NCBI RefSeq assembly: GCF_000732635.1
Contig: NZ_JPMD01000028.1
Coordinates: 1-64,000, forward strand
Source of the DNA: Clostridium sulfidigenes
GTDB taxonomy: Bacteria > Bacillota > Clostridia > Clostridiales > Clostridiaceae
Length of the DNA stretch: 64,000 nt
Direction of reading: 5' to 3'
Shown: one piece after another, positions 35,054-43,782 of the stretch
Layout: each line of letters begins with the position of its first letter
Position numbering within the stretch: position 1 is the stretch's first letter
Translations under genes and position numbers: made by a program
Notes under the pieces: generated by a model
Told to the model about the DNA's origin: nothing
Database searches by the model: none
The model's input: only the letters and a program-made list of their open reading frames with translations

Positions 35054-35410
35054 CTATACCGGTCTTCGTTTTAGTATGTTAATATCTACTTCATGTCTAC
35101 CTGTCATATCTTTTAATACTTCTATGCTTTCTTTTACTTCTTTAACATTTTTAGAAATGTTTTTTATTGATTTCTCAATTAAGTTTGTCTTCTCTTCTAT
35201 TATTAAATCTGTGCTTTTAAATGAACTTTCATTTTGTTCCCTATGTGAACTTTGTACTTCTACAATCATATCTATATTTTTTTCTATAGCTTCAATTTTT
35301 ATTGAATTCTTCTTTATCTCACTTTTAACACCATTAATTTCTGTCTCAAGTCTTGTTTGACCTTCTAACAGCTTTACAAGTATATCTTCAATTTCTATAT
35401 CCAAAACCAT
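35054..35410 (-). CDS. Coiled-coil protein of unknown function, 118 aa
   Basis: Almost the entire protein (LLEGQTRLETEINGVKSEIK through IEVLKDMTGRHEVDINILKR) is a heptad-like Leu/Ile helix with charged faces, without signal peptide or membrane segment. It resembles small Firmicute proteins often found near mobile elements or prophages, but no family can be named. ATG at 35410 with GTG just before it; the ribosome binding site is weak. A 45-bp perfect palindrome lies 30 bases upstream. Confidence 0.65.
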   Translation of the reverse strand: MVLDIEIEDILVKLLEGQTRLETEINGVKSEIKKNSIKIEAIEKNIDMIVEVQSSHREQNESSFKSTDLIIEEKTNLIEKSIKNISKNVKEVKESIEVLKDMTGRHEVDINILKRRPV

Positions 35411-35439
35411 CACCCCAACCGCAGATTTTTTATTTAATA

Positions 35440-35484
35440 ACTATAATATGAATACATTATTAAATAATGTATTCATATTATAGT
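35440..35484. repeat. 45-bp perfect palindrome between the coiled-coil and reductase genes
   Basis: 35440-35461 is the exact reverse complement of 35463-35484 about a central A at 35462; the left arm starts ACTATAATATGAATAC. The arms contain TATAAT-like sequences on both strands. It could form a very stable hairpin (terminator of the reductase gene, which ends at 35564) or serve as an operator. Confidence 0.75.
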
Positions 35485-35563
35485 ACTTATCATGTTATAG
35501 TTCAAGCTAAATTCTTATATCTTGCATATATTATTTACCATCTTTTATATATTTATACATACC

Positions 35564-36307
35564 TTATTTATTCATTAGCCCATAAATAATTGTTCCCATT
35601 AATTTTTTTAATATACCAATAGGAACTTGAGGTGAGAATACACCTTTACTCATATCTTCACTATGCCAGTAGTCATAGTCTGCACTTCCTTCTTCATATT
35701 TCTCCTTTGACATGGCTTTCCAAAGATTAAACATAACTACTGATTTTAAGGATGGTTTATGAATCTTTTTAGATTTTAATTCCTCACTAAATTTTTTTCC
35801 ACCCTCTAATACCTTTATTTTATTTTTCTCTGTAAGTTCCCTACTTCTATAAGCAATTGGTAAAGTTTGAACATGATTAAATCCCCAGTAGTTTAAAACA
35901 CTTCTCACATAGTTTGCAGCATCCTTATGACCTGCGCCAGCTGTGGTGGTTATTATTAAAGCCTTCTTTGTAAATAAACTTGGTCTATGGAAATTGTAAG
36001 ACATATGATCTATAAAGTTTTTTAGTAATCCACTTATTTGCATAGAGTATACGGGAGAAGTAATTATTAGTGCTTCTGCTTCTTTAATTTCTTTCACAAT
36101 TTCACTCATAATATCTTTGTGGGGGCATTTATCTTCGCCCTTATAAATGCAATTAAAACATCCTATACATATGGGAAGATTTTCTTTTCTTAGCTCAATA
36201 TCAATAAACTCTATGTCTAAATTTTTTCTTATTTCTTCCTTTATTAAGGTTAATACATTCCATGTATTTCCTCTTCTTGGACTACCATGAATAACTACAC
36301 ATTTCAT
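35564..36307 (-). CDS. Flavodoxin-fold NAD(P)H oxidoreductase with CIGCFNC motif
   Basis: 247 aa. MKCVVIHGSPRRGNTWNVLT is the FMN loop. PICIGCFNCIYKGEDKCPHK is the Cys cluster of iron-sulfur-flavoprotein-like reductases. ALIITSPVYSMQISGLLKNF is the second flavin loop. A C-terminal extension rich in basic and aromatic residues ends KKLMGTIIYGLMNK and may touch the membrane. It should reduce quinones, nitro compounds or a redox partner. Related in fold to the pair near 30-31 kb but not a close copy. Confidence 0.85.
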   Translation of the reverse strand: MKCVVIHGSPRRGNTWNVLTLIKEEIRKNLDIEFIDIELRKENLPICIGCFNCIYKGEDKCPHKDIMSEIVKEIKEAEALIITSPVYSMQISGLLKNFIDHMSYNFHRPSLFTKKALIITTTAGAGHKDAANYVRSVLNYWGFNHVQTLPIAYRSRELTEKNKIKVLEGGKKFSEELKSKKIHKPSLKSVVMFNLWKAMSKEKYEEGSADYDYWHSEDMSKGVFSPQVPIGILKKLMGTIIYGLMNK

Positions 36308-36384
36308 ATTATTATCTCCTCATAGTCATAGTATATATACAATATTTTACCATAATTAGCCTAACTAATGTAAAGAAATACTAT

Positions 36385-36431
36385 AAAAAAGAGGAAGGTA
36401 GATATACTTATATAAATATATCTATCCTTCC
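36385..36431 (-). terminator. Terminator of the Gly-rich secreted protein gene
   Basis: GGAAGGTAGATATA (36393-36406) pairs with TATATCTATCCTTCC (36417-36431) with one bulge; six U residues follow on the minus strand. Confidence 0.8.
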
Positions 36432-36459
36432 TATAATATTATCTATCTAAATAATAAAT

Positions 36460-36870
36460 TTAGTTATTTATACAATTTCCTCTACCAGCACCTTTTCCTT
36501 GGCCAGCTCCTCTACCTTGACCTACACCATTATCTAAGCCTTGATTAAGTCCATAGCCTTCCTTGTTTTCTCTATTCATGCCAGTCCCATCACAAGTAGC
36601 ACTATTTTCAGCCATTTCAGCTTTAATTTCTTCTCCTCTTTCTGCAGTTATTGTTCCTCTTTCTACCGCTGCATCTACTCTTTCATATTTCTCTTGTAGC
36701 ATAATTTCCTTTGCATCTTCTAAAGTCTTTCCTTCTTCTACTAAGCTTTGAACCTGAGTGGCTCCACCATTTCTAAAAGCTCCTCCTAAATTTTCCTCCG
36801 CAAAGGCCATAGTTGCTCCCGAAGCGGTAATTACTCCTACTAGTGCTAAGGCTATCATTGATTTTTTCAT
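36460..36870 (-). CDS. Small secreted protein with Gly-rich C-terminus (DUF2680-like)
   Basis: 136 aa. A clear signal peptide ends near ASGATMAFAEE. The middle (VEEGKTLEDAKEIMLQEKYE then RVDAAVERGTITAERGEEIK) has the helical G-x-I-T repeats of DUF2680-type proteins. The last 35 residues are Gly/Gln/Arg rich (VGQGRGAGQGKGAGRGN) with two Cys in the C-terminal half. It lies just downstream of the two-component genes and has tandem TGTAAC repeats in its promoter, so it may be their target. Function unknown. Confidence 0.75.
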   Translation of the reverse strand: MKKSMIALALVGVITASGATMAFAEENLGGAFRNGGATQVQSLVEEGKTLEDAKEIMLQEKYERVDAAVERGTITAERGEEIKAEMAENSATCDGTGMNRENKEGYGLNQGLDNGVGQGRGAGQGKGAGRGNCINN

Positions 36871-36930
36871 ATTAAATCCTTCCCTTCATTAATTATTTTT
36901 TATTTTCTTTACATCTTTATAATAACAAGG

Positions 36931-36952
36931 GAATGTTACATTAATGTTACAA
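36931..36952 (-). promoter_or_regulatory. Tandem TGTAACATT repeat, candidate response-regulator site
   Basis: Read on the minus strand, TTGTAACATTAATGTAACAT gives two TGTAACATT copies 11 bases apart, the direct-repeat spacing used by OmpR/PhoB-family regulators. It lies about 60-80 bases before the Gly-rich protein's ATG, upstream of a TATTATAAAG-like -10. Confidence 0.5.
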
Positions 36953-36987
36953 CAATCTAATAGTTAGATTAAAATAAGTATACATTT

Positions 36988-38430
36988 TTATAACCTTAAG
37001 CTTATCCAAAATTCCACACCATATTTTCTATTCTTTACCCCATAGGTACCCTCATGAAGATTTACTATTTGTTTCACTATGGCTAAACCTAAACCTAGAC
37101 GTTTTTCTTTATAGTTTCTTACCTTATCTACCCTTATAAACCCTTCCCAAATCCTAGTAAGGTTATCATCTTCAATGTTACTGCCACTATTATACACAGA
37201 GATTACTACATTATCTTCAATTACTTTTAGATTAATATCTATTATTTTATTTTCATCTACATGGCTAAGGGCATTATTAATATAATTTTGTACTGCTTGC
37301 TCTAATCTAACTTCATCCACTATAATAGTAATATTTTTACCTTCCGTAAAGTTAAGATTTATGTTCATTTCTTCGAATCTAAATTTATTTTTCTCTAGAG
37401 TTTTTTTCATTAAACTATTTATATTTACTTCTTTTTTATTTAATTTAAAGGTATTTGATTCTAGTTTATATAAGTCTAAAAGATCATTAACTATGATTCC
37501 TAATCTTTCTGTTTCTTCACCTATTACATCTAAATAATATTTTCTATCCTCTTCTGAAGATATAAACCCTTCTTGTAGTGCTTGAATATAACCTGAAATA
37601 ACAGTTATTGGACTTTTTAATTCATGAGATACGGAGGACACAAATTCCCTTCTGGCTAATTGATTTTTCTTTTCATTATTCATCATAGTCTCTAACTCTA
37701 AATTCTTTTCTTTTAGATTTTTTAAGGTTTCTTCTATTTTATGGGATAAATTATTAACACTTTTAGCTAGTGTTCCTATTTCATCAATACTCTTTATATT
37801 TAAATCCTTACAAAAGCTTAGTTCTTCTATTTTTCTAGTTTTTTTAGTTATTTCTATTACTGGTTTAGTAAATTGTCTTGAAAATAATGCTGTAATAAAA
37901 AGTGCTATAAATCCAACAGGTATCATTATCATAAATAAAAGCTTCATAGATTTATTTACTGCATCATCAATAATAGTAATTGGTGTTTTAACACTTATCT
38001 CGTAAGTATATACATTTTTCCCCACGGCAGTTAAGAACTCTACACCTGTATATCTATCAAGGGTTATGGTTTCACTTATTCCCTCTTTTTCACCTATAAA
38101 TTCTATAACTTCAAACCTCTGCTGCCCATTCATCATATTATTTTTACCCATTTTATGGCTAGAAAATATACTTTCTGATGTCAGTACATCTTTAATATCT
38201 ATTTGAACACTATACTTCTCTGAAAGTCCTTCTAACTTCCCATCCACTCTATTATCATAGTCTTTATCTATATAGTTTTTAATCTCTTCAATTACATCAT
38301 TCATTTCCTTTAACTTTTCTCTCTGAAAAAAGTCTTTATATGTGACTCCATAGGTTGCAATCCCTAAAATAAAAATACTAAATATGAGAACTATACCAGA
38401 AAATAGCTTTAATTTAATTGATTTCATCAT
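36988..38430 (-). CDS. Two-component sensor histidine kinase
   Basis: 480 aa. Membrane spans lie at about 8-28 and 163-187 around an extracytoplasmic sensor loop with a NMMNGQQRFEVIEFIGEKEG segment. Then come HAMP, the H-box SSVSHELKSPITVISGY, the N-box (YINNALSHV) and the ATPase G-boxes (GLGLAIVKQIVNLHEG). It phosphorylates the regulator encoded just upstream in the transcript; the two genes overlap by 4 bases. The signal is unknown, but an envelope stress or peptide stimulus would fit the genetic context. Confidence 0.93.
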   Translation of the reverse strand: MMKSIKLKLFSGIVLIFSIFILGIATYGVTYKDFFQREKLKEMNDVIEEIKNYIDKDYDNRVDGKLEGLSEKYSVQIDIKDVLTSESIFSSHKMGKNNMMNGQQRFEVIEFIGEKEGISETITLDRYTGVEFLTAVGKNVYTYEISVKTPITIIDDAVNKSMKLLFMIMIPVGFIALFITALFSRQFTKPVIEITKKTRKIEELSFCKDLNIKSIDEIGTLAKSVNNLSHKIEETLKNLKEKNLELETMMNNEKKNQLARREFVSSVSHELKSPITVISGYIQALQEGFISSEEDRKYYLDVIGEETERLGIIVNDLLDLYKLESNTFKLNKKEVNINSLMKKTLEKNKFRFEEMNINLNFTEGKNITIIVDEVRLEQAVQNYINNALSHVDENKIIDINLKVIEDNVVISVYNSGSNIEDDNLTRIWEGFIRVDKVRNYKEKRLGLGLAIVKQIVNLHEGTYGVKNRKYGVEFWISLRL

Positions 38431-39083
38431 ACTTCTCCAAACTTATATCCGAAACCTCTTATGGTCTTTAGATACTTATTATAATCTTCCAATTTATTTC
38501 TCAACCGACTTATATGAGTATCTACAGTTCTAGTATCACCAAAGTAATCTTCATCCCATATAACTCTTAGTAGTGTTTCTCTGCTTATTACTTTATTTAC
38601 ATTTTTTATAAAGTAAATTAATAGTTCATATTCTTTCGGATTTAGTTCTTTCTCCTTACCATCTATTTTTACCATGTGACTTTCTTCATCTACTTCAATT
38701 CCTTTAAATACAATACTCCCCGCCTTAATAATTTTACTTTTTAAAAGTCTATTAACTCTAGCAAGTAATAGGGCTATGTTAAATGGTTTAGATACATAGT
38801 CATCCACTCCTATATCAAAGGCAAAAAGTTCATCTAAATCACTATCTTTAGCCGTTAATATAATTATAGGTACTTCTGATATCTTTCTAATCTCTTTACA
38901 TACAATCCATCCATCATAAATAGGCATCATAACATCTAAAATTACTAAATCAATGGTATCATCAAAGTTCTCTAAAGCAAGCTTACCATCCTTTGCAGTA
39001 ATTACTTCAAATTTATTAAAAGTTAAATAATCAGCAATAAGTCTTAAAATTCTCTCATCATCATCAGCAACTAAAATTTTCAT
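38427..39083 (-). CDS. OmpR/PhoB-family response regulator
   Basis: 218 aa. The receiver domain has the acidic pocket DDDE, phosphoacceptor Asp in VILDVMMP, Thr in ILTAKD and Lys in DDYVSKPF. The C-terminal winged helix (KELNPKEYELLIYFIKNVNK onward, with TRTVDTHISRLRNKLE) binds direct repeats. It is coupled to the kinase. ATG follows GGAGGTTCCT. A plausible target is the Gly-rich secreted protein gene downstream. Confidence 0.94.
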   Translation of the reverse strand: MKILVADDDERILRLIADYLTFNKFEVITAKDGKLALENFDDTIDLVILDVMMPIYDGWIVCKEIRKISEVPIIILTAKDSDLDELFAFDIGVDDYVSKPFNIALLLARVNRLLKSKIIKAGSIVFKGIEVDEESHMVKIDGKEKELNPKEYELLIYFIKNVNKVISRETLLRVIWDEDYFGDTRTVDTHISRLRNKLEDYNKYLKTIRGFGYKFGEV

Positions 39084-39139
39084 AGGAACCTCCTAATATA
39101 ATATATCATCTTTATTTTATACCATTATAGTATAAAATA

Positions 39140-39176
39140 AAGTGTATGTCCCCAAATTATTTTAGGACATACACTT
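39140..39176 (-). terminator. Terminator of htpG
   Basis: AAGTGTATGTCC (39140-39151) pairs perfectly with GGACATACACTT (39165-39176); the minus strand continues U-rich. Confidence 0.8.
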
Positions 39177-39200
39177 CATGGTTCAAATTATTCAATACCT

Positions 39201-41066
39201 CTAGTTAATTAATCTTCCAAGTAAATCATTGCTTCTTTTAATGAAATCAGACATCTCATCAGCACCTAATTGTCCATGACTTATCATAGCTAAGTCATAA
39301 ACATGGTTACAAATATCATTAACCAAGTCTTTTTTATTTTCATCTTTAGATAAATTAAATAGTTTTTTAATTAATGGATTTGAACTATTTACAACTAAAG
39401 TCTCTTCTTTAGGGAACATTGACATATCCCCTCCTCCAAACATCACACTCATCTCAGCCATTCTTCTAGATTGTTCTGATAGAGTAATCATAGCAGGGAC
39501 TTCTTCTGTTTTAATAGGCTCTATAGAGATTTTTAGTTGTTCCTTATTTATAGAATTCTTAAATATCTCTTCTATAGCCTTGTTCTCTTCGGGACTTTCA
39601 TCTATTGCATCAGCCTTTAATATTTCTGTTAAGTCAGAGTCAATTCTACTAAATTGTACTCCTTCCTCTTTACTCTCCATTAAAGTAATAAAATGACTGT
39701 CTAGTGTGGTATTTAAAATCACAGCTTCTAAGTTATTGTCTTTTAGCATTTTAATATATTGAGACTGTTGCTTTTCATCATTAACATAAATAACTTTTTT
39801 ATCATGATTTTCCTTATTGTTTTCTAGATATTGTTTTAATGTTACATGGTCTCCATTAGTAGTTTTGAAAATCAGTATATCTTTAACCTTGTCATAGAAT
39901 TTTTCATCTCTTAGACAACCATATTTAATAAAGATATTTATATCTTTCCAAAAGTCATTGTACTCATCTCTATGATTTTTAAATAGAGATGTAAGTTTAT
40001 CAGCTACCTTATTTACAATGTGTCTAGAAACCTTTGATACATTACTGTCCTTTTGTAGAAAACTTCTTGATACATTTAAAGGAATGTCTTCGCAATCAAT
40101 AACACCTTTTAATAAAAGTAAAAACTCAGGAATAACTTCTTTTATGTTATCTGCCACAAAAACTTGTTTATTATAAAGTTTCACTTCTCCTTCTGTAGCT
40201 TCAAATTCATGTTTTAATTTAGGGAAGTACAATATACCTTTTAAATTAAATGGATAGTCTACATTCATATGAATCCAAAATAGCGGATCATTATATTCAT
40301 TGAAGACTTTTCGATAGAACTCTTTATACTCTTCATCTGTACAATCCTTTGGAGCCTTCATCCATAATGGTTTTGTATCATTTAAAGGAGTTTTTTCTAT
40401 ATCCTTCTCTGAATCCTTATCATCTTTTTTCTCATTCTCATCTATTAGATAAATCTCAACAGGGAAGAAGTTACAATGTTTTTTTATAATTTGCCTTAAT
40501 TTATAATAATCTAAGAATTCATTACTATCTTCACTTATATAAAGAGTAACAGTTGTTCCTCTAGAAGTTCTTTCAGAAGATTCAATTTCATATTCTGTAC
40601 CGCCTTCACAAATCCACTTAACAGCTTCTTCGCCTTCCTTATAAGATAAAGTATCAATTTCAACTTTTTCTGATACCATAAAAGCTGAATAAAACCCTAA
40701 TCCGAAATGGCCAATTATGCCTTTTCCTTCATCAATTTTATCTTTGTATTTAGATAAAAATTCCTCAGCTCCTGAGAAAGCTACTTGATTAATATATTTT
40801 TTCACTTCCCCTGAAGTCATTCCTATACCGTTATCTATAAACTTTATAGTTTTTTCATCTTTATTTAAGGATACAGTAACTTCGTATTTAGACTCCTCCA
40901 CAGTTGCTTCTCCAAAGGTCACTAATCTTTCTAATTTATTAATAGCGTCGCAACCATTACTGATAAGTTCCCTTATAAATATATCCTTATCAGAGTATAG
41001 CCATTTTTTTATAATCGGCATTATATTTTCAGTGTGAATTGAAATGTTTCCATTCTCTTTAAGCAT
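39201..41066 (-). CDS. htpG: Molecular chaperone HtpG (Hsp90)
   Basis: 621 aa from the ATG at 41066 (MLKENGNISIHTENIMPII), 6 bases after GGAGGAGA. The GHKL ATPase domain shows the N-box FIRELISNGCDAINKL, DNGIGMT and GIIGHFGLGFYSAFMV. The middle domain carries SRSFLQKD with the catalytic Arg, and the C-terminal dimerisation domain ends the protein. Cytosolic ATP-dependent chaperone. Upstream, GTATAAAA boxes in inverted orientation suggest a specific repressor or a promoter cluster. No CIRCE element is seen. Confidence 0.97.
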   Translation of the reverse strand: MLKENGNISIHTENIMPIIKKWLYSDKDIFIRELISNGCDAINKLERLVTFGEATVEESKYEVTVSLNKDEKTIKFIDNGIGMTSGEVKKYINQVAFSGAEEFLSKYKDKIDEGKGIIGHFGLGFYSAFMVSEKVEIDTLSYKEGEEAVKWICEGGTEYEIESSERTSRGTTVTLYISEDSNEFLDYYKLRQIIKKHCNFFPVEIYLIDENEKKDDKDSEKDIEKTPLNDTKPLWMKAPKDCTDEEYKEFYRKVFNEYNDPLFWIHMNVDYPFNLKGILYFPKLKHEFEATEGEVKLYNKQVFVADNIKEVIPEFLLLLKGVIDCEDIPLNVSRSFLQKDSNVSKVSRHIVNKVADKLTSLFKNHRDEYNDFWKDINIFIKYGCLRDEKFYDKVKDILIFKTTNGDHVTLKQYLENNKENHDKKVIYVNDEKQQSQYIKMLKDNNLEAVILNTTLDSHFITLMESKEEGVQFSRIDSDLTEILKADAIDESPEENKAIEEIFKNSINKEQLKISIEPIKTEEVPAMITLSEQSRRMAEMSVMFGGGDMSMFPKEETLVVNSSNPLIKKLFNLSKDENKKDLVNDICNHVYDLAMISHGQLGADEMSDFIKRSNDLLGRLIN

Positions 41067-41095
41067 ATATATCTCCTCCAAACAAAAATAATAAA

Positions 41096-41128
41096 ATTTT
41101 ATACTGAACCGTATAAAATATTTTATAC
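41096..41128. promoter_or_regulatory. Triple GTATAAAA box upstream of htpG
   Basis: ATTTTATAC (41096-41104) and GTATAAAAT (41111-41119) form an inverted repeat, and GTATAAAATATTTTATAC (41111-41128) is itself a perfect 18-bp palindrome. Three half sites in 33 bases, 30-60 bases before the htpG start, look like an operator overlapping the promoter. Confidence 0.45.
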
Positions 41129-41183
41129 CTAATTCTATATAAAATAAAGAATATATTGTGAATTTTTTGTAAAAATATCACAT

Positions 41184-41606
41184 TTACTCTGCTTGAGTTA
41201 GTAATCTTTTCATTATATCTCTCAATTTTCTTTCTTCTAATTGGTCATTTCCAATGATAACAATAACTTTTATATCTTTATCTGATTGATCCCATTTATA
41301 AGCCTTTGCATCGATAATAGCTTCCTCTGGAATAAACTCTTCCATATCTAAGGCCATCTCTTCTGCTAAACTGAGATATTCATCAAAAACATCGTCCTCT
41401 TCCATTTCACTTAAATTAAAATCATCATATTCTTCTTCTATAATCTCATTTAAGATTGAGATTTTCACACTTAAGCAAAAGGCATGAACGTCTTCTCTTT
41501 TAGTTCCCTTTGTCATATCCTTAATTACTTTAAAATCAGTTTTACTTTCTATTATTTCTTTCATCTCATCATTATGAATTACATTTTCACCAAATAATAC
41601 ATACAT
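41184..41606 (-). CDS. Unknown acidic cytosolic protein, 140 aa
   Basis: No family recognised. The sequence is rich in Glu/Asp with a central acidic run (EEEYDDFNLSEMEEDDVFDE). Its ends look folded: MYVLFGENVIHNDEMKEIIE at the start and IKVIVIIGNDQLEERKLRDI at the end. No signal peptide or membrane span. Start follows a GGAGCTGATATAA-like site. It lies alone between htpG and the hydrogenase operon. Confidence 0.65.
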   Translation of the reverse strand: MYVLFGENVIHNDEMKEIIESKTDFKVIKDMTKGTKREDVHAFCLSVKISILNEIIEEEYDDFNLSEMEEDDVFDEYLSLAEEMALDMEEFIPEEAIIDAKAYKWDQSDKDIKVIVIIGNDQLEERKLRDIMKRLLTQAE

Positions 41607-41767
41607 TTATATCAGCTCCTGTTAATTAATTCTTAAGTTTTACATGCACATCATTATATCACATATATAGATTTTAATTAACAACTGTATAGATTTTTTA
41701 GAAGTTCTACTTATTTACTATGAGTAAAAAGAGCTTCTTCTCAAAAATAGCTCACTAAAACTTACAA

Positions 41768-41809
41768 AATATTGAACCTACACTTTATTATAAGTGTAGG
41801 CTCAATATT
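41768..41809 (-). terminator. Terminator of the hydrogenase operon
   Basis: AATATTGAACCTACACTT (41768-41785) pairs with AAGTGTAGGCTCAATATT (41792-41809), 17 of 18 positions, 6-base loop; it is 26 bases beyond the last gene of the operon. Confidence 0.82.
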
Positions 41810-41835
41810 AATTTAACATTTAGCTTGTTTTGACC

Positions 41836-42084
41836 TTATTTTACTCTTGGTAATACTTCTTTTTTAAAGAAACTCTTTGCCGTTAAGCCTGATACACTGA
41901 ATACTTCTCCGTCATCAATTTTTACAGATACAGCATCAGAACAATGACCTAAACAAAATACTGCCTTTAAGTCTACTTTATCAGAAAGATTATATTCTTC
42001 AATGCTCTGTTGAAAAGCATTTATAACATTATAAGATCCCTTTACATGACAGGCGCTACCTATACAAACACTTAAGTTTACCAC
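41836..42084 (-). CDS. Small [2Fe-2S] thioredoxin-like ferredoxin subunit of the hydrogenase operon
   Basis: 82 aa. SVCIGSACHVKGSYNV and AVFCLGHCSDAVSV supply the four Cys (C-x4-C ... C-x3-C) of a thioredoxin-like [2Fe-2S] protein, the same fold as HydC/NuoE C-terminal half. It follows hydA after 5 bases, so it belongs to the operon. Many trimeric HydABC operons lack it. It may be a fourth electron-transfer subunit or a standalone shuttle. Confidence 0.85.
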   Translation of the reverse strand: MVNLSVCIGSACHVKGSYNVINAFQQSIEEYNLSDKVDLKAVFCLGHCSDAVSVKIDDGEVFSVSGLTAKSFFKKEVLPRVK

Positions 42085-42089
42085 AGCGT

Positions 42090-43778
42090 TTACTCCCCTC
42101 TATTATAATTCACATGTAATAACTTATGAACTTTTCCCTTTAATAATCCTGAATAAAGAGACATCATTACTGGATTTTCTTCTGAACGTTTAAGGCTACT
42201 CATCTTATCTGCTGCATATAAACCTTCTCCACGTTTTTGCTTTCCTTCGAACATAGTAAATGGTTGTCCTGCTCCACCTACACATCCACCTGGGCAAGCC
42301 ATTACTTCAATAAAATCATAATGTGTTTCTCCTGATTTTATCTTTTTCACAAGGTCATCAGCGTTTTTAAGACCACTAACTACAGCAATTTTTAAATCCT
42401 TGTCATTTACTGTAATACTAGTTTCCTTTACTCCAGACATTCCCCTTACTCCATTAAATGCTATAGTTCTTAGTGTAGATACAGATTTATCATCTAAAAC
42501 TCTTCTTAAAACAGCCTCTGTAACTCCACCTGTAACTCCAAATATAACTCCCGCTCCACTACTAACACCAAATGGCATGTCTACAGCTTCTGGTTCTATC
42601 TCTGAAAATACAATTCCGGCTTCCTTTATCATAGCTATAAGCTCTTGAGTAGTTATAACATAATCTACATCATTAACTCCATCAACTTTAAATTCATCTC
42701 TATCAGCTTCAAATTTCTTAGCTGTACAAGGCATTATTGCTACATTAACTATTCTTTTACTAGAATGACTATAGTGCTCCTTTAAAACGGAACCAAACAT
42801 CTGCATAGGAGATTTACATGTTGAGATATTACTCATCATCTCTGGGTAAGTTCTTTCTACATAGTTAACCCAAGCTGGACAACAAGAAGTAAATAAAGGA
42901 AGCCTTTCATTATTTTCTAATCTTGAAATAAATTCTCCTGTTTCTTCTAGTACTGTAAGATCAGCTCCAGTAGATGTATCGAATACTTCATCAAAGCCCA
43001 TTCTCTTTAAAGCTCCAACGATTTTACCCATTACATTTTCTCCATCTTTTTGTCCAAGCTCCTCACTTATTCCAACTCTTACTGCTGGAGCTATTTGCAC
43101 TACTACCTTAGTATTTTTATCACTTAAATCTTTCCATAATTTTTGTGTATCATCTTTTACTACAATAGCTCCTGTAGGACATACTGCTGCACACTGACCA
43201 CAACCTACACAGTTTGATTCTGCTATAGGTTTGTCAAAAACAGTACCTACACTCATCTCTGCTCCTCTTTTTATAAAGTCAATGGCACCTACATTTTGAA
43301 TTTCATTACACATTCTTACACAGTCACCACAAAGTATGCATTTACTCTTATCTCTTACTATACATAAAGATGATGTATCTAATTCGCTTTTTTCTGCTGT
43401 ATTGTCAAATCTTACTTGTCTTATTCCAAAGCGATGTGCTAATTCCTGTAGTTTACAATGTCCATTTTTCTCACAGGTAGTACAATCTCTACAGTGATTT
43501 GAAAGTAATAATTCTAATATATTCTTTCTGTATTTTCTTAATCTAGGTGTATTAGTATATATCTCCATACCAGCTTTTGGTGGTGTAGAACATGCAGCTT
43601 CAATTCCACCCCACTTATTTTCTACCATACACATACGGCAAGCTCCATATACAGAAAGCTCTGAGTAATAGCATAAAGTTGGTAAATCTATTCCTGCTTT
43701 TCTAATAACCTCTAAAATATTTTTTTCTCCCTTTATCTCCACTGGGATATCATCTATAATCATAAATTGTTCATTCAT
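42090..43778 (-). CDS. hydA: [FeFe] hydrogenase catalytic subunit (HydA, electron-bifurcating type)
   Basis: 562 aa. N-terminal [2Fe-2S] ferredoxin domain (C36, C47, C50, C63); HCRDCTTCEKNGHC (95-108) for the His-ligated cluster; two 4Fe-4S clusters (about 147-200). The H-cluster motifs are TSCCPAW (298-304), MPCTAKKFE (349-357) and MACPGGCVGGAGQP (493-506). The third has Ala in place of the usual second Gly of GGGQP. It evolves H2 from reduced ferredoxin and NADH together with HydB and HydC. No signal peptide; cytosolic. Maturases HydEFG are not in the window. Confidence 0.96.
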   Translation of the reverse strand: MNEQFMIIDDIPVEIKGEKNILEVIRKAGIDLPTLCYYSELSVYGACRMCMVENKWGGIEAACSTPPKAGMEIYTNTPRLRKYRKNILELLLSNHCRDCTTCEKNGHCKLQELAHRFGIRQVRFDNTAEKSELDTSSLCIVRDKSKCILCGDCVRMCNEIQNVGAIDFIKRGAEMSVGTVFDKPIAESNCVGCGQCAAVCPTGAIVVKDDTQKLWKDLSDKNTKVVVQIAPAVRVGISEELGQKDGENVMGKIVGALKRMGFDEVFDTSTGADLTVLEETGEFISRLENNERLPLFTSCCPAWVNYVERTYPEMMSNISTCKSPMQMFGSVLKEHYSHSSKRIVNVAIMPCTAKKFEADRDEFKVDGVNDVDYVITTQELIAMIKEAGIVFSEIEPEAVDMPFGVSSGAGVIFGVTGGVTEAVLRRVLDDKSVSTLRTIAFNGVRGMSGVKETSITVNDKDLKIAVVSGLKNADDLVKKIKSGETHYDFIEVMACPGGCVGGAGQPFTMFEGKQKRGEGLYAADKMSSLKRSEENPVMMSLYSGLLKGKVHKLLHVNYNRGE

Positions 43779-43782
43779 TCTA

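Noticed and set aside
42400..42648. Plus-strand frame opposite hydA
   Set aside because: Antisense shadow of the hydrogenase gene without a start signal.
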